Part shown: one piece after another, positions 34,890 to 42,430 of the stretch
Numbering within the stretch: position 1 is the first letter of the stretch
Layout of the letters: every line of letters starts with the position of its first letter
Assembly (NCBI RefSeq): GCF_000718005.1
Contig: NZ_JODV01000011.1
Strand: one strand, 5' to 3'
Origin: Actinoalloteichus_B caeruleus
Lineage (GTDB): Bacteria > Actinomycetota > Actinomycetes > Mycobacteriales > Pseudonocardiaceae
DNA length: 64,000 bases
The notes under the pieces: model-generated
Database searches by the model: none
Seen by the model: only the letters and a program-made list of their open reading frames with translations
What the model was told of the DNA's origin: nothing
Made by a program: the position numbers and the translations under genes

Positions 34890-35588
34890 TCAGCTCGTCC
34901 TCTCGACCAGGGAGAGGTAGGCGTCGAGTTGGGCTGCCCCGGCGAGGAGGTGGCGGCTCCGGGCGGTCAGTCGGCCCTGCCAGGAGACGAGGAAGTCGGC
35001 CAAGGCGGCCGGGTCGCCCGCCTCACGCAGGGATTCGAGGAACCGGGCGACCTGGTGCAGCAGGTAGCCGCCCCGGCGCAGCTGCCGTGCGATCTCGGCG
35101 TCGCGCACGGCGTCCGGTCCGTACTCCCGGTGCCCCGTGGCCCGGTCGCGGGTGGGACGCAGGATGCCGGCCGTCTCCCAGGTGCGCAGCGTCGCCGGGT
35201 GCAGGTCGAGCCGGCGCGCGAGTTCCCCCACGGTCAGCGCACGCCCCCGGATCGGGGTCGGGGCACCGGTGGACAGGGCCTCGAGGGCGGCGGCGACCTC
35301 GAGGCGGGTGTCGCGTTCGGTGAGCAGCGCGACGTGTGCCGCGTCGAGGAGCCGGTAGGCGGAGTCGCTGTCGCCGCGATGGGTGGCCCGCATGATCTCC
35401 ACGGCGGCCTGGTGGCCGTGCCCGCCGCGCAACGCGAGGAACGCCCGGAGGGCCTGCGCGTGCAGCGGGGTGTAGCGGCGGTAGCCGCTCCCGCTGCGTT
35501 CGGCCGGCGGGAGGACGCCGGCGTCCTCGTAGTTGCGGATCGCCTGGGTGGACAGCCCGTGCTCCCGAGCGAGGTCGACAGGACGCAC
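34890..35588 (-). CDS. MerR-family regulator with two MerR-type HTH domains
   Basis: 232 residues. The first HTH (MRPVDLAREHGLSTQAIRNYEDAGVLPPAERSGSGYRRY, read over residues 1-39) and a second one (LTVGELARRLDLHPATLRTWETAGILRPTRDRATGHREYG, about 118-157) are separated by a helical linker and followed by a C-terminal helix with no metal-binding Cys or drug-binding domain. Two complete headpieces in one chain suggest binding of an extended or asymmetric operator. Tandem-HTH MerR proteins are known in actinomycetes but rarely studied. Its targets are not evident here. Confidence 0.85.
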   Translation of the reverse strand: MRPVDLAREHGLSTQAIRNYEDAGVLPPAERSGSGYRRYTPLHAQALRAFLALRGGHGHQAAVEIMRATHRGDSDSAYRLLDAAHVALLTERDTRLEVAAALEALSTGAPTPIRGRALTVGELARRLDLHPATLRTWETAGILRPTRDRATGHREYGPDAVRDAEIARQLRRGGYLLHQVARFLESLREAGDPAALADFLVSWQGRLTARSRHLLAGAAQLDAYLSLVERTS

Positions 35589-35835
35589 GGGGTCCTCCTC
35601 GTGAGACTTCGACTTCCGCGAACGGGGTAGTTCCTCGCCCGGATACCAATGGAATTCCCAAGGTTACCGTCGGGGGCTGCCCGCACCGCGAGGAGCGAAC
35701 GTGTCCACCGCCCCCACCCGGTGCTCTCGGTCAACATCAGCCACGGCGTGCGTTCCGTACCGGGTATAGGGAACTCGTCGAACGGATCCACGCGCACAAC
35801 GTGGACCGGGGCGGCGGGCCGAGCGGGCAGCCAGC

Positions 35836-36033
35836 TCAGACGCCGTCCCGATTCAGGGAGCCGACGAAGGCGGCGAACACCTCGCGGTCAAAGAGCAGCG
35901 TCCCGCCAGCACGGTTCTTCGTGTCCCGCACAGCCACCACGGTCGACGTGGAACCCACCTCGACACAGTCGTCGGAACCGTTGCTGCTCCGACTCGACTT
36001 CCGCCAGTTGGTCAGGGTCATGTCAGCGTTCAC
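35836..36033 (-). CDS. DUF397 protein, copy 1
   Basis: 65 residues: NWRKSSRSSNGSDDCVEVG, VAVRDTKNRAGGTLLFDREVFAAFV. This is the standard DUF397 sequence, the small partner of XRE/DUF5753 regulators in actinomycetes (BldB/WhiJ-like pairs, often acting as toxin-antitoxin-like modules). Its XRE gene is missing here. It shares long identical stretches with copy 2 at 37198. Confidence 0.9.
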   Translation of the reverse strand: MNADMTLTNWRKSSRSSNGSDDCVEVGSTSTVVAVRDTKNRAGGTLLFDREVFAAFVGSLNRDGV

Positions 36034-36149
36034 GCGCCACGTCCTCGGCGAGGGGAACCATGTCGGCCGGGAGGTGTGGTGCGACCCGCGTGGGCTCCCG
36101 GTTCGGCAAGTAGGGACAGGTACCCAGCTTGCCTGTCCGTCGGAGGGTT

Positions 36150-36284
36150 GGCTATCAGTCGACTCGGTACGCCGCCGCCCCTGTATGGCCTAGCACGGTG
36201 ACCAAGCTCCTCCGTAGCCGTCTCGGGTAAGGCTCGCGTTGAGAGCCCGGCGGGGCGCCCGCCGGCCCGGTGGGTGGTTGGCCG
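36150..36284. repeat. 135-bp direct repeat, left copy
   Basis: About 85-90% identical to 37048-37183 in the same orientation. It includes TGGCCTAGCACGGTGACCAA, the stretch GTCTCGGGTAAGGCTCGCGTT and GGTGGGTGGTTGGCCG. It lies between the isochorismatase gene and DUF397 copy 1. Confidence 0.85.
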
Positions 36285-36481
36285 GGTGGGGCCAGGAAGG
36301 ACCCGCACCTGCGGTCGAACGCTGGTGCCGCCCCTGTCCGGCGACAAGCGGCGCCGAGTGCGCCGAGTGAGGTCATCCTCTAGTGAGTCGAAGGTCCCGC
36401 TTCGCTCGCGGCGTCGCTGGGCCGGGAGTGGCCGCTGAAGGTCCGGACGTACCGGTCACGCGCGGAGACCGTGGGCGAGTG

Positions 36482-37021
36482 TCACGCGGGAGTGGGAAGT
36501 GCCGCGCAGACCTCGTCGATGCTCCTGATCTGCCGGCGGCCGACGAAGCGCCGGAGCACCAGCAGCCCTGCCTGGTGCGCCTCCTCACCGGCATGGGAGT
36601 AGCAGGCGTCGTGGACGACCACCGGGGTGTGCCCCAGCTCCCAGGCGTCGGCGGCGGTCTTCATCACACAGCTCTCGGTGGCGATACCGGCAATGGTGAA
36701 GCGCGTCCAGCCCCGCGCGGATGCGAGCGCCGTGAACTCCTCGGTGAAGGTCGAGTAGTAGGTCTTGTCGATGACGTGGTGTCGGGCGGCGTAGGGGACC
36801 AGTTCCGGAACGATATCGGTTTCGGGACTGCCTTGAAGTCGGGTCCAGCCGATGAGGCGCTCGTACTGGCTGCCCGGAACGTTGCGGAAACGCGTGAACA
36901 CAATGGGCCGACGTGCGGCGTCCCACCGCCGCACTAGGCGTACTACGCGGTCGATCACCGGCTCGGACTTCGGACTGATGAACCCGTTTTGCATGTCGAT
37001 GACAAGAAGTACGTCAGTCAT
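36482..37021 (-). CDS. isochorismatase-family cysteine hydrolase
   Basis: 179 residues from ATG 37021. The catalytic triad of the family is visible: D9 in VIDMQNGF, K86 in VIDKTYYSTF, and C118 in ATESCVMKTAADA, with the non-proline cis-peptide context AGIATESC. Family members hydrolyse isochorismate, nicotinamide or other amides/ureides; the catalytic Cys favours an amidase-type reaction, but the substrate cannot be named. The gene is flanked by 135-bp direct repeats and DUF397 genes, so it may be a cargo gene captured by duplication of the surrounding DNA. Confidence 0.88.
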   Translation of the reverse strand: MTDVLLVIDMQNGFISPKSEPVIDRVVRLVRRWDAARRPIVFTRFRNVPGSQYERLIGWTRLQGSPETDIVPELVPYAARHHVIDKTYYSTFTEEFTALASARGWTRFTIAGIATESCVMKTAADAWELGHTPVVVHDACYSHAGEEAHQAGLLVLRRFVGRRQIRSIDEVCAALPTPA

Positions 37022-37047
37022 GGCAGCTCCTCCCCTCCCCGAGGGGC

Positions 37048-37183
37048 GGCTATGAATCGACGTGGTACGCCGGCGCCCCTGTTTGGCCTAGCACGGTGAC
37101 CAAGCTCGTCCGTGGCCGTCTCGGGTAAGGCTCGCGTTGACGGCTGGGCGGGGTGCCCGCCGGCCCGGTGGGTGGTTGGCCGG
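37048..37183. repeat. 135-bp direct repeat, right copy
   Basis: Right partner of the repeat at 36150-36284, between DUF397 copy 2 and the isochorismatase gene. On the minus strand both copies keep an open frame ending AYRVD or AYHVDS just before a stop, but whether that is translated is doubtful. Confidence 0.85.
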
Positions 37184-37197
37184 CGGGCCGGTGGGTG

Positions 37198-37407
37198 TCA
37201 GAGGCGCTCTGCTTTGATCGACATGAGGAAGCTGCTGAAGGCCTCGCGGCTGACGACGAGGGTGCCCCCGGCGCGGTTCTTGGTGTCCCGCACAGCCACC
37301 ACGGCAGACGTGGCCCCAACTTCAACGCAGTCGTTGGCGCCGTTGCTGCTCCGACTCGACTTCCGCCAGTTGGTGATGTCCTGCAAGGAACGTTCCATCG
37401 AGCTCAT
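37198..37407 (-). CDS. DUF397 protein, copy 2
   Basis: 69 residues (MSSMERSLQ start; the internal Met at residue 4 is possible). NWRKSSRSSNGANDCVEVGAT, AVVAVRDTKNRAGGTLVV are DUF397 hallmarks. It directly follows the truncated XRE/DUF5753 gene (gap of 3 bp), the usual order, so that gene was its partner before being broken. Confidence 0.9.
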   Translation of the reverse strand: MSSMERSLQDITNWRKSSRSSNGANDCVEVGATSAVVAVRDTKNRAGGTLVVSREAFSSFLMSIKAERL

Positions 37408-37410
37408 CTC

Positions 37411-37664
37411 CTAGATCTCTTCGTAGCTTGCCTGAAGTAGGGCACGGCTTTCGTCCTCGGCCAACGATTGGGCGACGACCCGCTCGAACGCTGCCGCGAA
37501 CTTCTCCAAGTAGGGCGGCCCGTCGTACCACTGGCCACTGACGAACGTCTCGGTGTAGGCAAAAGTGGTCACAGGTTCCCCCACGTCCAGCAGCATGAAG
37601 GACGTGCCAAGCGGGGTGTAAGCACCTGCTGCTCGCGATAGGATCTGGAGCCGCACGCGTTCGG
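37411..37664 (-). pseudogene. 3' remnant of an XRE/DUF5753 regulator
   Basis: About 84 codons encode the end of a DUF5753 domain: RLQILSRAAGAYTPLGTSF, TTFAYTETFVSG, GPPYLEKFAAAFERVVAQSLAEDESRALL, then stop at 37411. The XRE helix-turn-helix and first half of DUF5753 are missing. The break at 37664 coincides with a perfect 11-bp inverted repeat (37665-37689) that begins unrelated DNA of a decayed module. Confidence 0.8.
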
Positions 37665-37923
37665 CCCCCAGGCCCTGCGGGCCTGGGGGTTCCGGGGCCA
37701 GGTCGTCCTGGCCGCCCTGGGCACCGACGCCATGCGTTCGGAGGTCAGCGCGGCCGGCCGCCTGTACTACCTGCTGCCCCGTGACCCCAGTCCTGGTCCC
37801 ACCGGTGTTCCCGAGCTGGCACGGGGGCCGCTGCGGTGTCGGCACACCGCCGAGGCCCAGGCCGGTGAGGGGTTCCTCCTCGCGTCCCAGTTGTTGCCCG
37901 ACCCCGTGCTGAGCGGGACGTGA
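37665..37923 (+). pseudogene. decayed module gene A, 5' truncated
   Basis: The frame reads PQALRAWGFRGQVVLAALGTD, AMRSEVSAAGRLYYLLPRDPSPGP and continues to a stop at 37923. The same protein, with an intact N-terminus (MYYVINRCLEPINARSYLGPF), lies at 63570-63390 on the minus strand. Here the first 24 or so codons are gone, but the C-terminus, lost in the other copy, is preserved (ARGPLRCRHTAEAQAGEGF). Family unknown. Confidence 0.7.
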
Positions 37924-38352
37924 CCATGGTGAACGACACGTCTGATCCCGGCCGTCTGTTGGCCTCGTCGGGGGCCAGGCCCACCAGCACGGTTCACGCC
38001 CACCCAACCGCAGCGGACAAGGACGCGGCCGCCCGTGATGGGATCACCGGGGCGTGGATCACCCGGTGCGCGGTGCGCACCCCGATCGTGGGCCGCCTCT
38101 ACGGTCACGTCGACGGCCCGGCGGTGGCGGGTGCGGGACTTCGTTCCTCCGCCGACCACGCTGAAACGCCGCCGCCGACGCGTCCCGGCGTGGGCGCGGG
38201 TGCGGTTGTGGTCCTGGGAACCCGAGGTCGAGCTGGACGTCAGCTATGTGGGTCGGGTCAGCTTCAAGCACGCCGACTGGGCCCGCATCGGCTCCCACCC
38301 GGCCGGCACGCCCGGCGGGGACGCCACCTCCGCCGTCCCATCCAGCCAGTGA
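37920..38352 (+). pseudogene. decayed module gene B, internally deleted
   Basis: GTG 37920 overlaps the stop of gene A. The first frame runs MTMVNDTSDPGRLL to ITRCAVRTPIVGRLYGHVD (about 38112). The middle section found in the 63-kb copy (LDTGHGPLVAPGLRYLVG to EMRDLA) is deleted, and the sequence resumes in another frame with RRWRVRDFVPPPTTLKRRRRRVPAWARVRLWSWEPEVEL to the stop at 38352. It cannot make a normal product. Family unknown. Confidence 0.7.
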
Positions 38353-38415
38353 CGGGCTGTCCCGCCCCAGCGCCCGTGGCTCGACATGATCAGCTTGAGG
38401 CCCGCTCGTGGAACG

Positions 38416-39540
38416 TCACGAGGACACCATCCACTTGCATGGCACCCAGAGGGGTTGCTTGCTCATGGTGAGCGACAAGGTGGCGGTGAACCGTGTGAGC
38501 GCTGGCCGGCCCGAGCTCACCCAGGCTCGAACGAGGGTACGAAGTTCCTCCGGAACCCGCGACTCACCCGTGAACGTGATGCTGCCGTCGTCCTGTACCC
38601 AGGCGGTCCCACGGGGTGTGCGCAGTGCGCAGGCACCCGCGGCGGTGTTGACGGAGTCGTCGGCCATGTACGCGCGGGTGATCCTCGGATCGTGAGCCGC
38701 GAGGAAGACCCACAGGTCGTGGTAGTCGGCGTTCCCCCGGGCGGGGCTGGCATCAGCAATCCGGGTGGCCGGGGCGGACGGGAGGTAGTCGGCTGGGTCG
38801 TGGCTGACCAAGTCGACCGGTCGCAGGGGGCCGGCAGCCGGCATGAAGTCTGCCCACAGGAGTACCTTGGCGCTCACCACGTCGCCGCCGCTGCTGACCG
38901 CCAGGACTGGGTGCACGCCGCCGTGCGCGACCGGTGCGAGGATCAGGCCACCAGGTACGAGCTGGTCCAGCCAGTGCGGAGAGACCCCAGCCACCCCGCA
39001 GGTGACGACGACACGGTCGAACGGCGGCTCGGATGGTGCGCCGAGGTAGCCGTCACCGTGAACGACTCTGACCCGGTGCTCGAGATCGAGTCGGCGGATC
39101 GACTCGGCAGCACTCTGGGCTGTCGCCTCCCCTGCCTCGACAGTGACCACGGGACCACCCGTTATGGCGCTGATCAACGCGGCGTTGTAGCCGGTGCCTG
39201 CCCCAATCTCCAGCACGCGCATGCCCGGACGGAGGTCGAGAGCGTCGAGCATCCGAGCCATCAGGGTCGGTGCCGAGGACGACGACGGCGGGTCACCATC
39301 CTGCCCGGTACTGGTCAACAGCGACCTGTGCGAGTAGATGAGGTCAAGAACCTCGTCGCTGGGGAGTTCGTGCTGGGACACGCGGATTCGCGTCGGTCCA
39401 TGGCGGAACTCGCGGACGCAGCGATGCCTCGCCACGGTGGAGAACGCGTGCTCGACGTCGGCTGATCGGATGGCACCGGCGTTACGCAGCGAAGCGGCGA
39501 ACTCGACAAGCCTGGTCTGGAGTGTCTTGGGCACGGACAC
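38416..39540 (-). CDS. lasso-associated protein-L-isoaspartyl O-methyltransferase (PIMT-like)
   Basis: 374 residues. The first 230 residues are a PIMT fold: SSSSAPTLMARML (pre-motif), SAM motif I VLEIGAGTGYNAAL (110-122), VVTVEAGEATAQ, RVRVVHGDGYLGAP, FDRVVVTCGVAGVSP and WLDQLVPGGLILAP. A C-terminal extension of about 140 residues, absent from repair PIMTs, may recognise the lasso fold. It is the last gene of the lasso operon, 9 bp after B2. In the lihuanodin and cellulonodin-2 type clusters such enzymes methylate an Asp side chain of the folded lasso peptide, which then collapses to an aspartimide. The same role is inferred here; a housekeeping repair role is unlikely given the operon. Confidence 0.88.
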   Translation of the reverse strand: MSVPKTLQTRLVEFAASLRNAGAIRSADVEHAFSTVARHRCVREFRHGPTRIRVSQHELPSDEVLDLIYSHRSLLTSTGQDGDPPSSSSAPTLMARMLDALDLRPGMRVLEIGAGTGYNAALISAITGGPVVTVEAGEATAQSAAESIRRLDLEHRVRVVHGDGYLGAPSEPPFDRVVVTCGVAGVSPHWLDQLVPGGLILAPVAHGGVHPVLAVSSGGDVVSAKVLLWADFMPAAGPLRPVDLVSHDPADYLPSAPATRIADASPARGNADYHDLWVFLAAHDPRITRAYMADDSVNTAAGACALRTPRGTAWVQDDGSITFTGESRVPEELRTLVRAWVSSGRPALTRFTATLSLTMSKQPLWVPCKWMVSS

Positions 39541-39549
39541 GGTGTCCTC

Positions 39550-39969
39550 TCAGACGGTGATCGACGGCGTGTAGATCCTGCGTGGGTCCACCGGCTCACA
39601 CAGGGGCTCGCCGTTCACTTCGACCCATGCGTGAGCTTGTGGTGGTGGGGAGCGGAACCCGACTCGCCAGGTGACCCGCAGGCCACGTAGTCGGCACGCC
39701 AGGAGGACGGCCAGGGAGCGGTGCAGACAGTGGTGCCCACCGGCGCAACGTGGGCTGACCGTCGTAACGATCTCAAAGGCCCGTTGGGCATGGGAGAGAT
39801 CTGCTTCGCGCGTGCTGCGGCGGAGCACGCCGAGAACACGACGGATGCGGTGTGGGCGGGCCTGCGTGGCTGTCAGCAGCAGGGCGGCTGCCACGACAGC
39901 CACCCGCCCGCACCAGCGTTCACCCACCGATAGTCGGTGCGGTGGGTACAACGCGACTGGGGCACTCAC
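39550..39969 (-). CDS. lasso peptide B2 leader protease
   Basis: 139 residues, start GTG 39969 overlapping the B1 stop (GTGA). It is a transglutaminase-like (lasso B2) fold with the Cys-His-Asp triad: C in GGHHCLHRSLAVLLACRLRG, H in AHAWVEVNG, and D in CEPVDPRRIYTP. Split B proteins (B1 plus B2) are normal in actinobacterial lasso clusters. It should cut after leader residue 31 of the precursor at 42081. Confidence 0.92.
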   Translation of the reverse strand: MSAPVALYPPHRLSVGERWCGRVAVVAAALLLTATQARPHRIRRVLGVLRRSTREADLSHAQRAFEIVTTVSPRCAGGHHCLHRSLAVLLACRLRGLRVTWRVGFRSPPPQAHAWVEVNGEPLCEPVDPRRIYTPSITV

Positions 39970-40238
39970 AGATTAACCACCAGACGACGTGCGAGAAGCG
40001 TGTCAAGAAGCCGAGTGACGTCATGCTGAACTACTGCGGCCGTAGTGGCATAACGTGTGCAGAGCGCGGTCACAGCCGACTCGTGCCCATCCCTCAGGAG
40101 CGCTGACAGGGCTATCGCTCCAGTCTCGTTCAAGTGGTAAACCACACCGCGTCGTTCATCCAACAATGTCAGCCCGTCGCCGACGGGCGTGCTCGTGACG
40201 CGTCGAGCCAAACGCACCTTAGTTTTAGATGTGCTCAT
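39966..40238 (-). CDS. lasso peptide B1, PqqD-like leader-recognition protein (RRE)
   Basis: 90 residues. The start ATG 40238 lies inside the end of the cyclase gene (14-bp overlap). Typical RRE layout: beta strands in VRLARRVTSTPVGDGLTLLDERRGVVYHLNETGAIALSALL, then a helical part ending LLDTLLARRLVVNL. It binds the YxxP/L/G/F leader motif and presents the precursor to B2 and C. A longer upstream frame on this strand is antisense to the cyclase gene and is not part of it. Confidence 0.92.
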   Translation of the reverse strand: MSTSKTKVRLARRVTSTPVGDGLTLLDERRGVVYHLNETGAIALSALLRDGHESAVTALCTRYATTAAVVQHDVTRLLDTLLARRLVVNL

Positions 40239-42084
40239 GGTTGACCTCCTGTCGAGCGAACGGTGGAGCCAGGCTGCGGAGCCAGACCTCGCAGGCGATG
40301 GTGTCGGACAGGAACCCAGGCGCCAGACCTGACGGTCTGAAGGATCGCAGGCAGCCGCGTAGAACGTCCTCGTTGACCAGGCCCAACTCAGCCAGCAGCG
40401 ACTGGTCGAACAGCTCGATCGCACGATGCTGATTGGTGGACCAACCACGGTAGATGTCGTCGTTGTAGTGTGCCTTGGTGCGTCGTGCGAGCAGTGGCGC
40501 TGGCACGGTGTCGGCGACCGCAGTTCGTAGCAAGGGCTTGGGTTGCCAGGGATCGACGCGATCCCATGGGACCACCGACAGAGCCGCTTCCACCACCGAT
40601 CGGTCAAAGTACGGGAACTCAGCGGGCACACCATGCGCCATTAGCGCGTCCCGGTACAAGGAGGAGCGGTAGGCAGTGGACCGTATCCGTACCAGGGTGG
40701 CATGAGTGCTGTGCTCTGCGAGCGGAGCTGGTGCGATATCGAGTATGGCGGAACGGACGAGTCGTTCGGCGTCACCGCTCGCCCACTGAGGTAGCAGAGG
40801 TTGTGCCTCCCATCCGACCGCGTCGTATTCCGCACCAGCCTCGGTCCTGAGGGAGCGGGCTGCCCGCCACAACCAGCGTGGGTAGGAGGGGAGGGACACT
40901 ACTGCCCGCAACAGTTGGGTTAGGGAGAAGTCCCGGAGCGCCGCATGGCCACGCAAATGCCGCCACCCGAGCCGAGGGCGCCTGCGCAGTGTGTGTCGGA
41001 GGTACGCTAACGGCGGAAGTAGGACTTCGTCACCGCCCTGCCCGTTGAGATGTAAGCGCACGCCTCGATCGGCGAGCAGCTCGGCGAGGTGGCGGACCCG
41101 CGCCGATGCGGCTGCGAACGGTGGTGGTTCGTCCATTCCGCCTATCGCTGTCGGTAGGTCGTCGAAGAACAGTGGAGTTCGCTGGGCATCCAGTACCACG
41201 TGCTTGGCTGGGGCGAGGTGCTTGCCAACGCGAAGTGCCCACATCAAGTCGTCGTTCGCTGGTGACGACGACGCTGGCGTCACCAGCAGCAGCCTCGATC
41301 GATCGCTAAGGGCTTCTCCTGCCAGGCAGCTGAGTGTGGTGGAGTCCATGCCCCCAGACAGTTGGACACTTGTCGGGCTGGCTGAGGCGCGCATGCGGCC
41401 GGCGACCGCGGTACGAAGTTCATCTGCCAGGATCGGAGCGCCTTGAGCGCAGGGATTGGTCGCTGCGGGCGGTACCCAGTACCGGCCAGTGCGGGCGACG
41501 TTCCGGCCGAGCGAGAGTCGGTGTCCCGGTGCCAGCGCATGAACTCCGTTGAACGGGGTCATTAACTCTCGTATCGGGCTGGGCATATCTGGGGAGGTTA
41601 ACCGCGCGGCAAGCCAGGTCCGTGACACTGGCGCATCGATCAGGCGGCGTAGCACGTCCGCGTGGTTGGAAACCACGGTGGCCTTGTTGATGTGGCAGGT
41701 GTAAACCCTTCGGAAACCCGTCACGTCACCAAATACCACCATCCCGTCGGGACCGCTGATGACGAGGTGGTAGCTGCCACGCATGGATGTCAACGCATCG
41801 AAGTCACCCCGTCGGGCCGAACGTTCAACATTCTTTCGCAGCTGCGCCGAATCAACCAGGCAGCTGCCGATTACCGCCACACGTATCGCGCCGAAGAAAA
41901 CCGTGCGGAGATCGTCTCCATTCCTGTGGTTCACCATCAACCACGGTCGACCAGAAGCGTGTGCCGCCGCAGGGCCGGCTTCGGCCAACAGTGATCGTGC
42001 GACTGGTTCGCAGTGATCCAAGTCGGGCAACGCGCACCACCAACGAACCCGACCTGCACTACCTCGTTCCCTCGTCGCGGTCAT
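40225..42084 (-). CDS. lasso cyclase (asparagine synthetase-like, C protein)
   Basis: 619 residues. An N-terminal glutaminase-like domain that lacks the catalytic N-terminal Cys (MTATRERGS start) is followed by an ATP-pyrophosphatase domain with SVQLSGGMDSTTLSCLAGEA (PP-loop SGGxDS, near residue 250) and LHLNGQGGDEVLLPPLAY. The ATG overlaps the stop of the precursor gene (ATGA), which is the best evidence that the 50-codon gene upstream is real. It adenylates the side chain of the ring-closing acid (predicted core Asp9) and couples it to the N-terminal Gly. Confidence 0.93.
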   Translation of the reverse strand: MTATRERGSAGRVRWWCALPDLDHCEPVARSLLAEAGPAAAHASGRPWLMVNHRNGDDLRTVFFGAIRVAVIGSCLVDSAQLRKNVERSARRGDFDALTSMRGSYHLVISGPDGMVVFGDVTGFRRVYTCHINKATVVSNHADVLRRLIDAPVSRTWLAARLTSPDMPSPIRELMTPFNGVHALAPGHRLSLGRNVARTGRYWVPPAATNPCAQGAPILADELRTAVAGRMRASASPTSVQLSGGMDSTTLSCLAGEALSDRSRLLLVTPASSSPANDDLMWALRVGKHLAPAKHVVLDAQRTPLFFDDLPTAIGGMDEPPPFAAASARVRHLAELLADRGVRLHLNGQGGDEVLLPPLAYLRHTLRRRPRLGWRHLRGHAALRDFSLTQLLRAVVSLPSYPRWLWRAARSLRTEAGAEYDAVGWEAQPLLPQWASGDAERLVRSAILDIAPAPLAEHSTHATLVRIRSTAYRSSLYRDALMAHGVPAEFPYFDRSVVEAALSVVPWDRVDPWQPKPLLRTAVADTVPAPLLARRTKAHYNDDIYRGWSTNQHRAIELFDQSLLAELGLVNEDVLRGCLRSFRPSGLAPGFLSDTIACEVWLRSLAPPFARQEVNHEHI

Positions 42085-42233
42085 GGCGACCAGTAGCCAC
42101 CAGCATCACCGTCGTCTGAGTGTGGCCTGCTGTAGTTACCCCTTGTTACACACCCGAAATCACCAACCACCGTCAACTCTGGTGGCTCGTACGGCTCCAG
42201 ACCAGCGGTATCGGACGATTCATCGTTGGTCAT
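42081..42233 (-). CDS. lasso peptide precursor (A)
   Basis: 50 codons, ATG 42233, AGGGG six bases upstream, in-frame stop before it, stop overlapping the cyclase start. The leader (residues 1-31) contains the recognition motif Y15-xx-P18-x-L20-xxx-G24-x-F26-xxx-T30: YEPPELTVVGDFGCVTR. T30 is the conserved penultimate leader Thr. The predicted core is GNYSRPHSDDGDAGGYWSP (19 residues). Ring closure from Gly1 is only possible to Asp9 (positions 7 and 8 are His and Ser), giving a 9-membered ring; the aromatic Tyr16/Trp17 could be steric plugs. Asp10-Gly11 and Asp12-Ala13 follow the ring and are candidate PIMT targets. No member with this core is known to me. Confidence 0.9.
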   Translation of the reverse strand: MTNDESSDTAGLEPYEPPELTVVGDFGCVTRGNYSRPHSDDGDAGGYWSP

Positions 42234-42291
42234 CGGCAGCCCCTGTCACGATCGAACATGTCCCGACGTGGCGCGACCCCGCACAATACTC

Positions 42292-42306
42292 ATAGTAACC
42301 TACTAT
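42292..42306. promoter_or_regulatory. AT-rich inverted repeat in lasso operon promoter
   Basis: ATAGTA and TACTAT arms with a 3-bp centre, about 60-75 bp upstream of the precursor start, in a patch far more AT-rich than the surroundings (42280-42340). Probably the promoter region with an overlapping operator. No regulator or exporter gene is in the cluster. Confidence 0.45.
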
Positions 42307-42430
42307 ACGCGTACTGTGACAGTAGTCTGCCTGGTTCTTTGAGGGATCGCCCCTGCCTCTGGTTCCTCCTCCGCCGGTCCGTGTAGCTGGTACGCCCAGT
42401 GGCATCCGGTCTGGAGCATCTGGCGCCCAG

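Noticed and set aside
36155..36376. Frames conserved in both 135-bp repeats (ending AYRVD / AYHVDS) as a duplicated small gene
   Set aside because: The N-terminal parts differ completely, no ribosome site is visible, and other frames across the repeat are conserved equally well.
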